From assembly GCA_018060185.1 (NCBI GenBank), contig JAGOWQ010000012.1, positions 1-42,019 on the forward strand: a stretch of DNA of 42,019 bases. The letters run 5' to 3'. Within the stretch, counting starts at the first letter, position 1, and every line of letters begins with the position of its first letter. This stretch comes from Leptotrichiaceae bacterium. Its GTDB lineage: Bacteria; Fusobacteriota; Fusobacteriia; Fusobacteriales; Leptotrichiaceae. The notes under the pieces were generated by a model. That model searched no databases, had not been told where the DNA came from, and worked only from the letters and a program-made list of their open reading frames with translations. Positions 31,098-39,279 of the stretch are shown piece by piece. A program made the position numbers and the translations under genes.

Positions 31098-33902
31098 TTA
31101 TTTATTTTTATAAACCTCTTCATGCTTTTTGCGTAATTTTTTTAAAATCTTATAATATTGTACTTCTTTGGTTCCATAAATAGGAAAATCTTTTACTTTT
31201 TCTAACAATGATAGAAATTTATCAAAATATTTTTCAGAAATTTTAAGTAGAATATCTTTTAATCTATCATCTTCTACAATTTTATCTAATAACTCTAATT
31301 CAATTGAATTTGACTCTATTATTTTTTCTAATTCTCCTTTATTTAATTTATATAAGTATTCTTCTACTTTACAATAGCTTTCTTTAGCTAATTCATTGTA
31401 ATCTTTATTATCACGTGCTAATTCAAAATATCTTGTTCCCATATTTTCTAATAATAAATTAATTTCATTTTCTTTTATATATTTAATATTTTCGTTATTC
31501 AATATTATATTAAATAATTCTCTGTTTCCTTTTTCTAAATAAGAAGATATTTCTTCAAATTTACTTATAACTTTTATTAGACTTTTATAATTTTTATTTA
31601 TTTCAAATTCATATTTTAAAATTTTTTTCGTTAATTTTTTGAAATTTTTATCTTCTTTTCTTTCTAATAAATAATCTATACATTTATCAAAATCAATATA
31701 GTACATAATTATTGGTATGATGTTAATTAATTCATCTTCATCTTCTATAATATCATTTACTTGTTTACTTTTTCTATTTCTTATTATATTTAAAATAACA
31801 TCTATCGCTATTAATTCATGATAAATTTTTACATATTTATTTTTATCACAAAATTCGTACAATTCATCTAATTCAATACATTCTTCTACAATTAAATCGG
31901 ATTTATCCAATTCATTATTCTCGTCTTTTTTTTCATATATTTTAATTATTCTATGTCCTAAATATTTTTTTAACATTTCTAGCATATCTTCATTATTTAG
32001 CATTTTAAATAATTTTACTTTATCTTTTGTTAATGGTTTTTTTATCGATAATTCCCCATTGTTATTATAATCTTTATATATTATATCTATGTAGTTTTGA
32101 TTATTTTCATTATTCTCTGAAATATCAAAGTATAAAATTAAAACCCTTCTATTTATAAATGGCATTTTTTTAAAAACTTTCATCATTATATAATTATAGT
32201 ACTCATATTGTAATTTTTTTAAAAATATATCACTTTTTAAACTAATGTTATTTAATATATAATCATCTATTTCATATTCTAGTTCACTATTATAATTTTT
32301 AGATTTATCTTTTATTTCTGAAATTTTTTTACTGTCAAAACTTTTTTTATTCTCATCAATATTAAGTAATGACTTTAACTCTTCTTCATAAAATACCTCT
32401 TTTGAATCTTCTTTACTAATCTGATATTTTAATGCTATCAAACTTTTTAACATATCATAACGATTTGTTTTATAATTAATGTCATATTTGTTTTCTTTAA
32501 AAATCTTATCTGTATTATTTAAAATTTCATCTTTATTCAATATAAATACACTAATATATTGTAATAAAATATCTTCATGAATTAATTTTAAACTTATTAA
32601 TTTATTTATAAACGCTTTTATATTTCTTGGTGTAATTGTATAATTTTCTATATAATTTTCTACATAATCTTCATATATTATTTGACATTCTTTCATTTCT
32701 GATTTATCTTTTTCTAATTTGAATGCCTCATCCCAATACTTTTCAAATAATTTTTCCCAATTTGAATGTATGGGTTTTGTAACTCTAAATGTAATATTAA
32801 ATGTTTTCTCAATATAATCTCTTGCATAATTTTCTTCCTTGTTTTCTTTTTTAAATACATCTTCTATTTTTTTTATATCAAAAGGCACTATAACTTTAAT
32901 ATTCTGTGTTGTATTATATTCTGTTTTTTCAATTGTAAATAACATATGTATAATTGACCATATCTCTTTTACTTTTTCTTCATTTAGTCTATCTATATTA
33001 TCTAGTGTAATTATTAATTCCTGATTTTCATTTTTTAATTTTTTATCTATACCTTCCAACCATTTTTTTAAATTTTTATTTAAAGGAGCTTCTTCATATA
33101 TTAATTTAGTTTCAGTATACTCATCACCTTCTTTTTTAAATATTATAAATAAATCTATCAATGTTTTTTTTAATCCATAAACTATATTTTTAAATTTTAT
33201 CATAGTTTTTATACTTCTATATAATAATACGAGCAATACTCCAAAATAATATATATCTGTTAATCTTATTATATTTGATGTTAATAATAGAGGTATTAAT
33301 GCTAATAATAGGGGTATTCCTATTACATTTAATGCTAATAATAGGGGTATCCTGATTTTTGATATTTTTTTTAAATCATTAAAAATTAAAATATTAAAAA
33401 TTAAAATTAAAGAATAGTACAAATATGTAATTGAAACATATGTGTCTTTCGGTTTTATTATGAAATATATTACAAATATTGGTATAAATGAATCAAAAAT
33501 ATACTTTTTTGAAAAATTAGTATCTATTGTTTTAGATAGTTTTATTTTTAAATTTGCGTAATTTTCTCCTATGTAACTACATAATTCTTGTAAAAATGAA
33601 ATTTTAATATTTTCTGTTTGATTTTCCCAACTATCATATGTGAAAAATATATATTTTTTTTCTTTTTCTTCTTTTAGTTTATTTTCAATTATTTTTACAA
33701 CTGTACTTTTACCACTTCCCCAATCACCTTCTAATCCTACAATTTTAATTTTTTCATGGTTTTTAATGCACTCTACAACTGCATTAGCAACTTTTTCATG
33801 TGACTTACCTTCATACTCATCTTTTGGTGATGGTTTTAAATCTAAAAACTTATATTTAACTGTATTTTCTTCTGCTTCTGTAAAAGTGTGTTTGTTGTTC
33901 AT
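31098..33902 (-). CDS. KAP-family P-loop NTPase with membrane segments (candidate defence protein)
   Basis: 934 residues from ATG 33902 (AGGAGATAAA directly before it). Walker A is GDWGSGKST (59-67) and Walker B is ELIITLDNIDRL (near 299). Between them is a hydrophobic region (about 115-250) with four or so membrane helices, the hallmark of KAP NTPases (Kidins220/ARMS and bacterial PifA group). The C-terminal 500 residues are charged and helical. PifA of plasmid F excludes phage T7, and KAP proteins recur in defence loci. It is followed by a terminator and lies next to the OLD-type gene with its own promoter, so the two form a cargo pair. Partner or target is inferred. Confidence 0.8.
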   Translation of the reverse strand: MNNKHTFTEAEENTVKYKFLDLKPSPKDEYEGKSHEKVANAVVECIKNHEKIKIVGLEGDWGSGKSTVVKIIENKLKEEKEKKYIFFTYDSWENQTENIKISFLQELCSYIGENYANLKIKLSKTIDTNFSKKYIFDSFIPIFVIYFIIKPKDTYVSITYLYYSLILIFNILIFNDLKKISKIRIPLLLALNVIGIPLLLALIPLLLTSNIIRLTDIYYFGVLLVLLYRSIKTMIKFKNIVYGLKKTLIDLFIIFKKEGDEYTETKLIYEEAPLNKNLKKWLEGIDKKLKNENQELIITLDNIDRLNEEKVKEIWSIIHMLFTIEKTEYNTTQNIKVIVPFDIKKIEDVFKKENKEENYARDYIEKTFNITFRVTKPIHSNWEKLFEKYWDEAFKLEKDKSEMKECQIIYEDYVENYIENYTITPRNIKAFINKLISLKLIHEDILLQYISVFILNKDEILNNTDKIFKENKYDINYKTNRYDMLKSLIALKYQISKEDSKEVFYEEELKSLLNIDENKKSFDSKKISEIKDKSKNYNSELEYEIDDYILNNISLKSDIFLKKLQYEYYNYIMMKVFKKMPFINRRVLILYFDISENNENNQNYIDIIYKDYNNNGELSIKKPLTKDKVKLFKMLNNEDMLEMLKKYLGHRIIKIYEKKDENNELDKSDLIVEECIELDELYEFCDKNKYVKIYHELIAIDVILNIIRNRKSKQVNDIIEDEDELINIIPIIMYYIDFDKCIDYLLERKEDKNFKKLTKKILKYEFEINKNYKSLIKVISKFEEISSYLEKGNRELFNIILNNENIKYIKENEINLLLENMGTRYFELARDNKDYNELAKESYCKVEEYLYKLNKGELEKIIESNSIELELLDKIVEDDRLKDILLKISEKYFDKFLSLLEKVKDFPIYGTKEVQYYKILKKLRKKHEEVYKNK
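33280..33350. repeat. in-frame tandem repeat inside the KAP membrane region
   Basis: GCTAATAATAGGGGTAT occurs exactly at 33301-33317 and 33334-33350, and with two changes at 33280-33296. Copies are 21 and 33 bases apart (multiples of three), so they add membrane residues (IPLLLAL repeats) without breaking the frame. Confidence 0.6.
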
Positions 33903-33936
33903 TTTATCTCCTATCAAATTATAATTTATACTATAA

Positions 33937-33965
33937 TTTATAACATAATTTATCGGATATAACAA
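33937..33965 (-). promoter_or_regulatory. probable promoter of the KAP gene
   Basis: Minus strand: TTGTTA (33960-33965), 17-base spacer, TATAAA (33937-33942), about 35 bases before the start codon. In such A/T-rich sequence the match is suggestive only. Confidence 0.4.
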
Positions 33966-34061
33966 ACACTCTCTTTAGATTTGTTTCTAATTCTATTAAT
34001 TTATTATTTAGCTTTTCATTTCTTCACACTCCTTATTACTTCTTTTATAATAATAAATGTT

Positions 34062-35912
34062 TTATTTAAACTTTGAATTTATCATATCTATTAATATAGA
34101 TATATCTTCTTTACCTTTTTTTAATTTCTTTAGTTCTTCATAAAAAATTTTTTTATCTTCTTCTGTTCCTGAATAATAGAAGTCTATTAATCCAGTTTTA
34201 ATATCATTATTATATTTAGAAAGAATATCTTTCATTTCTTGGTTATAATAATCTTCCAATACCATATCTTCTTTATTATTTCTAGATTTATGTGATATCC
34301 ATTTTTTACTTTCATTTTCTCCATATCTTACTTTGTATTTTTCAATGAATTCCTTTCCTGCTTTATCGTTATCAAATATTACTATATATTTATCTGTTAT
34401 ACCTATGAACAAACTAATTAATGTTTCTAAATTTGAAACGCCACTTCCAGGAACGATTTTTATACTTCTATCTAATAAATTATTTTCTTTTAACATTTCT
34501 AAAAATATCTTATCTGTCATTCCTTCTGTTAGAATTACTTTTTTATTCTCGTAAAAGAGTGGAAAATTATCAATTTTTAATGCATTTATTACTGGAGTTA
34601 TTTCTCCTAGATTCTTATTTTCAGTTATTTTTGTAGTTTTTTCTAATTTAATTTTTTCATTTTCTCTTTTTGCTATTTTAATTTGACTTATTTTTATTAC
34701 TTTTGGATTAACCATATTTTCCAAATGTGTTGTATAAAATATCCTATTTTCACTTGATAGTTCTTTTAATATATTTACCAATTCCATTTGAAAATTAGTA
34801 TGAAGATATACACCTGGTTCATCTAATAAAATTATACTTCCATAGCTTTCACTATCTATATGTTTCCAATTATATTTCATTTTTATAAAAAAATTAAAAA
34901 ACCATTGAAACCCTTTGGATCTCATATTTACAGGAAAAACAACTTTTCTTGAACTTCCATTTTCTCGTTTTTCTCTCAAATCATTTATTAAAAATTGAAA
35001 TTTTTCTTCTTTATATTTCAAAACAATTTCTATTGTTTTGAATTCTTCTTTTATTTTATTACTTTCATTCATTTTATCCCATAATTTTGCTAATGTATCA
35101 TTAAGTTCATATTTTATATCTTCTATTATAGTATCTTGAGTAGCTAAATCACTATTTTTAAATTTTTCTATTGTTTCATTATTTTTTGAAAAAATTTCTT
35201 TTATATAACTATACCATTCATCTCCATCTTCTATTTCATTTGGTATGGCATCTTTAAAATCATCAATGTAAATTATATGTGGTAAATAGCTTATAATAGA
35301 CTTTCCTATCAATTGTTCTATTTCTCCTTGTGAAATAATAATATTTATATTTTCAACTCCATATCCTCTCACTTCTATTCTTTTTTTTAATTCTTCTACT
35401 TGTAATTCAGGAATTATATATCTCTTTTCCCAAGAACCATCTGTGTTAATTGAAAATTCTCTTTTTATTTTTAAATTTCCTTCATCTCTAATTTCTGAAA
35501 ATATATTTTCAATAAAATGATACAATACTTCTTTTATTGGCTTTAAATATTCTGTTTCATTGAAATTTTTTTCATTTTTGTAAATACTTAAAGATTTAAA
35601 AATTTGTCTTTTTTCTTCTAAAATTTTTTTTACTGCATTTTCTATTAATACTTCTTTTTCAATATTTTCTATTTCCGCCTCTATTATAGGATTTTCTTTA
35701 TCATTATATCTATTTCTTATATAGTCTAAATTTATAAATTCTGAATTATATTGACTATCATTATAATAATCAAATGCAAATATAGCCTGCAAAATTGTAC
35801 TTTTCCCAGTTTCATTTAATCCTATTATTGGCGTCAATCTTTGCTCATCTAATTCTATTTCTAAATCCTTTATTGCTTTATAATTTTGTATTCTAAAACT
35901 TTTATATAACAT
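34062..35912 (-). CDS. OLD-family ATPase/TOPRIM nuclease (candidate defence protein)
   Basis: 616 residues from ATG 35912. ABC-type ATPase head: GLNETGKST (31-39) as Walker A, a signature-like SKGFQWFF (near 325), IILLDEPGVYLHT (near 360) as Walker B, and YTTHLENM (near 390) as H-loop. C-terminal TOPRIM: VILTEGMTDKIFLEML (near 462, catalytic Glu) and VIFDNDKAGKEFI (near 512, Asp-x-Asp). All key residues are present. OLD proteins are nucleases of phages and defence systems (P2 Old; GajA of Gabija), using ATP to control cutting. It lies directly after the replication genes, begins its own transcription unit, and precedes the KAP gene. Confidence 0.85.
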   Translation of the reverse strand: MLYKSFRIQNYKAIKDLEIELDEQRLTPIIGLNETGKSTILQAIFAFDYYNDSQYNSEFINLDYIRNRYNDKENPIIEAEIENIEKEVLIENAVKKILEEKRQIFKSLSIYKNEKNFNETEYLKPIKEVLYHFIENIFSEIRDEGNLKIKREFSINTDGSWEKRYIIPELQVEELKKRIEVRGYGVENINIIISQGEIEQLIGKSIISYLPHIIYIDDFKDAIPNEIEDGDEWYSYIKEIFSKNNETIEKFKNSDLATQDTIIEDIKYELNDTLAKLWDKMNESNKIKEEFKTIEIVLKYKEEKFQFLINDLREKRENGSSRKVVFPVNMRSKGFQWFFNFFIKMKYNWKHIDSESYGSIILLDEPGVYLHTNFQMELVNILKELSSENRIFYTTHLENMVNPKVIKISQIKIAKRENEKIKLEKTTKITENKNLGEITPVINALKIDNFPLFYENKKVILTEGMTDKIFLEMLKENNLLDRSIKIVPGSGVSNLETLISLFIGITDKYIVIFDNDKAGKEFIEKYKVRYGENESKKWISHKSRNNKEDMVLEDYYNQEMKDILSKYNNDIKTGLIDFYYSGTEEDKKIFYEELKKLKKGKEDISILIDMINSKFK

Positions 35913-35989
35913 ATGTAATATCAACACCTTTCTTTCATCTAAATATACTACGACTAACGTTTCAATTTTTTTTATTACTCAATATAAGT

Positions 35990-36020
35990 ATTATACCATA
36001 AAACCCTTTTCTTGAAAATC
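35990..36020 (-). promoter_or_regulatory. extended -10 promoter of the OLD gene
   Basis: Minus strand TGG-TATAAT (35990-35998), an extended -10, with a weak -35 (TTTTCA, 36013-36018) at 17 bases. It lies just downstream of boundary repeat B. Confidence 0.65.
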
Positions 36021-36064
36021 AAAGTCATATTCAATTCCCATTGTCCCTTACATACTTTTATAAT
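36015..36064 (-). repeat. cargo-boundary repeat, copy B
   Basis: About 50 bases directly after the HNH nuclease stop. Minus-strand landmarks GTATGTAAGGGACAAT, GAATTGAATATGACTTTG, TTTTC align with copy A (6430-6480) at about 85 percent of positions. Confidence 0.65.
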
Positions 36065-36796
36065 TTAACCATAGTATCCCTCTTTCAATCTTTTTCTAAA
36101 AAGTTTAAAATGATTTGGATAAATATCCAACATTTTAAAAACTAAATTAGGATTTAGCCAAACACCTTCAATATGATATTTTTCTTCAAAATCTTTTATT
36201 CCAATATTATGTTTTTCAATATGATGTTTCCTACAGAGTGAAATAAAAGGATTTTGTAAACCATCATCATTCTTGTAAGTTCCAACACTACTTGAAATAG
36301 TTATCCAATGATCTAAATCCACTACATCTCCATTTTCAAAATCATGTACCTTTCCACAAACTGCACATCTTCTAGCTCTCAAACAGGCAATTACATATCT
36401 ACCAATTTCAGGAACCCATTCAGCAGGATTTCCAGTTTCTTTTCTAAAACCTACATTTTCCATTATAGCTAATTCGCATAGCCATTGGATAAATTCAGTT
36501 GCTATTTCTTTACTAGCTCCATCTCTTTTAACTTCTGATATTGAAAAATATTCCAAATCCCTTTCCCTACAAAATCTCGTCTGCAACTGTTCTCTCCATT
36601 GTTCCTTATCTCCTCCTAGACAATATGCAAAATCATCTAAAATACACCATATTTTCTTTCTTTGCTCTGAAGATAATCTTTTGTCAACTACTATATTTAC
36701 TTTTGAATTTTCTATATATTCTTTCAGCAATTCAATATGATTTTCTTTAACAGTATGTGTATTAGTTAAAAAGTATTTTATCTCTCCTGTATCCAT
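36065..36796 (-). CDS. HNH endonuclease (putative HNHc_6 family)
   Basis: 243 residues from ATG 36796 (but see start note). The nuclease part: CAVCGKVHDFENGDVVDLDH (Cys144, Cys147, Asp160, His163), then ISSSVGTYKNDDGLQNPFIS, LCRKHHIEKHNIG (Cys188, His191). N-terminal half is helical (about 20-130). Belongs to replication-region HNH proteins of phages. The ATG has no ribosome site; CTG 36832 in the same frame has GGAGGT at 7 bases and would add 12 residues (L/M-EDILKGSFEIN). Confidence 0.75.
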   Translation of the reverse strand: MDTGEIKYFLTNTHTVKENHIELLKEYIENSKVNIVVDKRLSSEQRKKIWCILDDFAYCLGGDKEQWREQLQTRFCRERDLEYFSISEVKRDGASKEIATEFIQWLCELAIMENVGFRKETGNPAEWVPEIGRYVIACLRARRCAVCGKVHDFENGDVVDLDHWITISSSVGTYKNDDGLQNPFISLCRKHHIEKHNIGIKDFEEKYHIEGVWLNPNLVFKMLDIYPNHFKLFRKRLKEGYYG

Positions 36797-36847
36797 ATTT
36801 ATTTCAAAACTGCCTTTTAATATATCTTCCAGCTCCTACACCTCCTA

Positions 36848-37576
36848 TTATACTTCTTTATCCATATTAGCTTTTATTCCTAAAGAGCCTAGCAAATTAT
36901 GAATAAATAATCTCCCTTTTTGTGTCCATTTTGTATTTGAAATTAATTTTTCTTTACCTTCGCTTGTTAAAACTGTAAATGTTTCACTTTTTGTATAACC
37001 TTTATTCATATGCTCAATATACAAAATCCATTGAACTCCTACTTTTCTTATGACTCTGTTTTCATATAATATTTTATTTAATGTTTTCGCCGATAATCCA
37101 TAATCAGCACCTATTTGTGTTATTGTCATAGTATCTTCATTAGTCAATATAGTATCTACATATTCTTTTATAGGCTTAAACTCTGCTATTACTTGTTTTT
37201 GTAGCTCGTTCTCTTCTTCTAATTTTTCAATCTTTTCTAAACTTTCTAACTGCATTATTAATAATTCTTTTTGAGTTAATACTTTTGGTTTAGATAATTC
37301 TTCTATTTTAGATATTAGTTTAAATCTTATTTCTGCACTATATCTTGCTCCCAGTTGTAAGACTCCTTTGCTATTAAGTTTATACATTGGTCTTTGTTGA
37401 TTATTTTTATCTGTATATTCGCCCAGCGAAAAAATTCGCTCGGCTCTATCATTCCCTAATTTATTTATTTCATCTCTAATATCCTTCAAAACATCTTTAT
37501 GGTTTTTATATGTTATATTTGCTATTTCTAAGCTTGTCATTGTAATTTCATCATTAATATTCATAATTTCATTCAT
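36848..37576 (-). CDS. Rha-type regulator with KilAC domain (antirepressor)
   Basis: 242 residues. Rha-like N-terminus (about 10-95: TMTSLEIANITYKNHKDVLK, then FSLGEYTDKNNQQRPMYKLN, and ARYSAEIRFKLISKIEELSK), coiled linker, then KilAC/ANT C-terminus (about 150-235: TQIGADYGLSAKTLNKILYE, RKVGVQWILYIEHMNKGYTK). AGGAGAAATGT before the ATG. The phage thus carries two antirepressor-like proteins, this one in the early region. Confidence 0.75.
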   Translation of the reverse strand: MNEIMNINDEITMTSLEIANITYKNHKDVLKDIRDEINKLGNDRAERIFSLGEYTDKNNQQRPMYKLNSKGVLQLGARYSAEIRFKLISKIEELSKPKVLTQKELLIMQLESLEKIEKLEEENELQKQVIAEFKPIKEYVDTILTNEDTMTITQIGADYGLSAKTLNKILYENRVIRKVGVQWILYIEHMNKGYTKSETFTVLTSEGKEKLISNTKWTQKGRLFIHNLLGSLGIKANMDKEV

Positions 37577-37585
37577 ACATTTCTC

Positions 37586-37957
37586 CTAAAATAATTTTGC
37601 TTCCTTGTCTTGTATTTCTTCAATAATAATTTCTATCTTATTGAATCCACATCCTATTTTTTTTGATAAAGATAATTTATCGATTTGACTGTCATCTTCA
37701 TAAATTATTCCTGTCATTGCATCAAGAATTCCTTTATTGTAATTATCTATATCTCTACTTCTTTTATCTTTGAAATAAAGATCTACTTTTACATTTAATC
37801 TGCTCTTTAATGCTTTTCCTTTATACTGATTAACTATTTCTATTTTTGCCTCTTTTTCAAATTTTCTTCCCTTTTCTGATTTAAATCTTCCACCTGGTTT
37901 ATTAATCCATATTGTATTTACACTTGGTGGTGATAATAACAGTTCTAATTTAATCAT
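37586..37957 (-). CDS. rusA: RusA-family Holliday-junction resolvase
   Basis: 123 residues from ATG 37957 (GGTGGT before it). LSPPSVNTIWINKPGGRFKS at the start, then the family's acidic strand KVDLYFKDKRSRDIDNYNKG (about 55-75; the Asp residues of the DxxD motif) and LDAMTGIIYEDDSQIDKLSL. Cuts four-way DNA junctions made during replication or recombination. It overlaps the end of the preceding gene by a few bases. Confidence 0.85.
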   Translation of the reverse strand: MIKLELLLSPPSVNTIWINKPGGRFKSEKGRKFEKEAKIEIVNQYKGKALKSRLNVKVDLYFKDKRSRDIDNYNKGILDAMTGIIYEDDSQIDKLSLSKKIGCGFNKIEIIIEEIQDKEAKLF

Positions 37958-38306
37958 TATTACCACCAAATAATTTACTACTTCTTACATCTGATATTAT
38001 TTTTAAAACAATATTATCTAGTTTTTCTTTTGAATCTATTACTGTATTTTCTATATAGTCCTGCATTTTTTCTCTAAATTCCCCATATGTTACATTTTCA
38101 GTTTGATTTTCTGTTAAAAAATTATTATATATAATATTTGAAATATCATCATTTCCGAATTCAACTTGTAATTTTAATCCATTTCTTTCAAATTTAAATC
38201 TTATTTTATTGTCTGCTATTGTTTTTTCTTTTAGTGTTGCTGTTTCCAAATTATAAATTTTTCTACATTTTTCACTCATATAATTTACTATTTCATCTAC
38301 TAACAT
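37950..38306 (-). CDS. phage hypothetical protein upstream of rusA
   Basis: 118 residues, helical and beta mixed (EIVNYMSEKCRKIYNLETAT; FERNGLKLQVEFGNDDISNI), no motif recognised. AGGAGGAAAG precedes the ATG. Same operon as rusA and the DnaC-like gene; perhaps a replication accessory protein. Confidence 0.55.
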   Translation of the reverse strand: MLVDEIVNYMSEKCRKIYNLETATLKEKTIADNKIRFKFERNGLKLQVEFGNDDISNIIYNNFLTENQTENVTYGEFREKMQDYIENTVIDSKEKLDNIVLKIISDVRSSKLFGGNND

Positions 38307-38323
38307 ATTACTTTCCTCCTAAT

Positions 38324-38521
38324 TTATTTAAAACAATCCTCTAAGCCTATTTTTTCAAACTTATCTTTACTGATAAGTCTGTTCCCCATATTGATGCCGT
38401 TAACTTTCCCACCGTACATTTGCACAAAATTTAATATTTTGTTATAATCATCAGATTTTATTTGATGTTTTTGATTATTTAAGTCAATAATCTCCAAAAA
38501 GTACACTCTGATTTGTTCCAT
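38324..38521 (-). CDS. small phage hypothetical protein
   Basis: 65 residues. MEQIRVYFLEIIDLNNQKHQ then SDDYNKILNFVQMYGGKVNG. ATG 38521 is chosen because AGGAGG lies 4 bases upstream; the ATG at 38539 has none. Function unknown. Lies between the DnaC-like gene and the 118-aa gene. Confidence 0.5.
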   Translation of the reverse strand: MEQIRVYFLEIIDLNNQKHQIKSDDYNKILNFVQMYGGKVNGINMGNRLISKDKFEKIGLEDCFK

Positions 38522-38529
38522 TTTACCTC

Positions 38530-39279
38530 CTAGTACCATTTATCAATTTCATCTTTATACATCCCTATTCTTCTGTCCTCCCAGTCAAATTTGTAATATT
38601 TGCATTTGCTTTTTAATCTGGAAAGTAGTTTGTCACAACCCAAAATCCTTAGATACTCTTCCATCTGAACATCTGATAGATTTGTATTTATTATTATTGG
38701 TTTCTTTGCCTTAAAAATAAAATCAAATATGAAATATAAATTCTCTTTTCCCCAATCTTTTATATTTTCATTCCCCAAATCCTCTATTATAATTAATTCG
38801 GCTTTCCCTAGTCTGTTTCTTAAAAAATCTGTTTTGGTCATTCCACCAAAATTTTTGAATATTTCATCAAATAAAGTAATAATACTTGTTTTAAAAACTA
38901 TATATTCATCCTTCATTTGATTATAAATACAGTTAGTATAATGACTTTTACCAGTGCCTGCTTCTCCTGTCATATAAATTCCAAATCCCTCATTCATAAA
39001 ATTCGAAAAATTATTACAAAAATCTTCAAATGATTTTTTATAAATTTTTTCTTTTTTATTTTTTACAAAAGAATTTTCAAAATTACATTTATAATCATCT
39101 TTATACATCATCAAAGATGATATTTTTTTATAGTTTTGGATTTCTTGGTTTCTTAAAAATTTGCTCATATCTACTGTTTCGACATCAATTCCAACCTTCT
39201 CCATCTTTGCTTCTATCCGTCTTTTCGTTATGTTTGTCATTTGTTCTTCCAAAACTTGTTTTATATTTTTTACTTCCAC
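38530..39279 (-). CDS. DnaC-like helicase loader
   Basis: 249 residues. Walker A GEAGTGKS (105-112), Walker B LIIIEDLGNE near 163-172, and AAA+ sensor region IINTNLSDVQMEEYLRI near 200. GTG 39279 has GGAGG 6 bases upstream, which decides the start; it lies inside the preceding gene. Loads the host DnaB helicase at the phage origin. N-terminal 80 residues are helical and charged. Confidence 0.85.
   Translation of the reverse strand: MEVKNIKQVLEEQMTNITKRRIEAKMEKVGIDVETVDMSKFLRNQEIQNYKKISSLMMYKDDYKCNFENSFVKNKKEKIYKKSFEDFCNNFSNFMNEGFGIYMTGEAGTGKSHYTNCIYNQMKDEYIVFKTSIITLFDEIFKNFGGMTKTDFLRNRLGKAELIIIEDLGNENIKDWGKENLYFIFDFIFKAKKPIIINTNLSDVQMEEYLRILGCDKLLSRLKSKCKYYKFDWEDRRIGMYKDEIDKWY

Noticed and set aside
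33903..34061. Tiny frame MKS with good ribosome site before the KAP gene
   Set aside because: Three codons only; perhaps a leader, but nothing else supports it.
34333..34636. Plus-strand frames inside the OLD gene
   Set aside because: Antisense to a gene with complete catalytic motifs; no ribosome sites.
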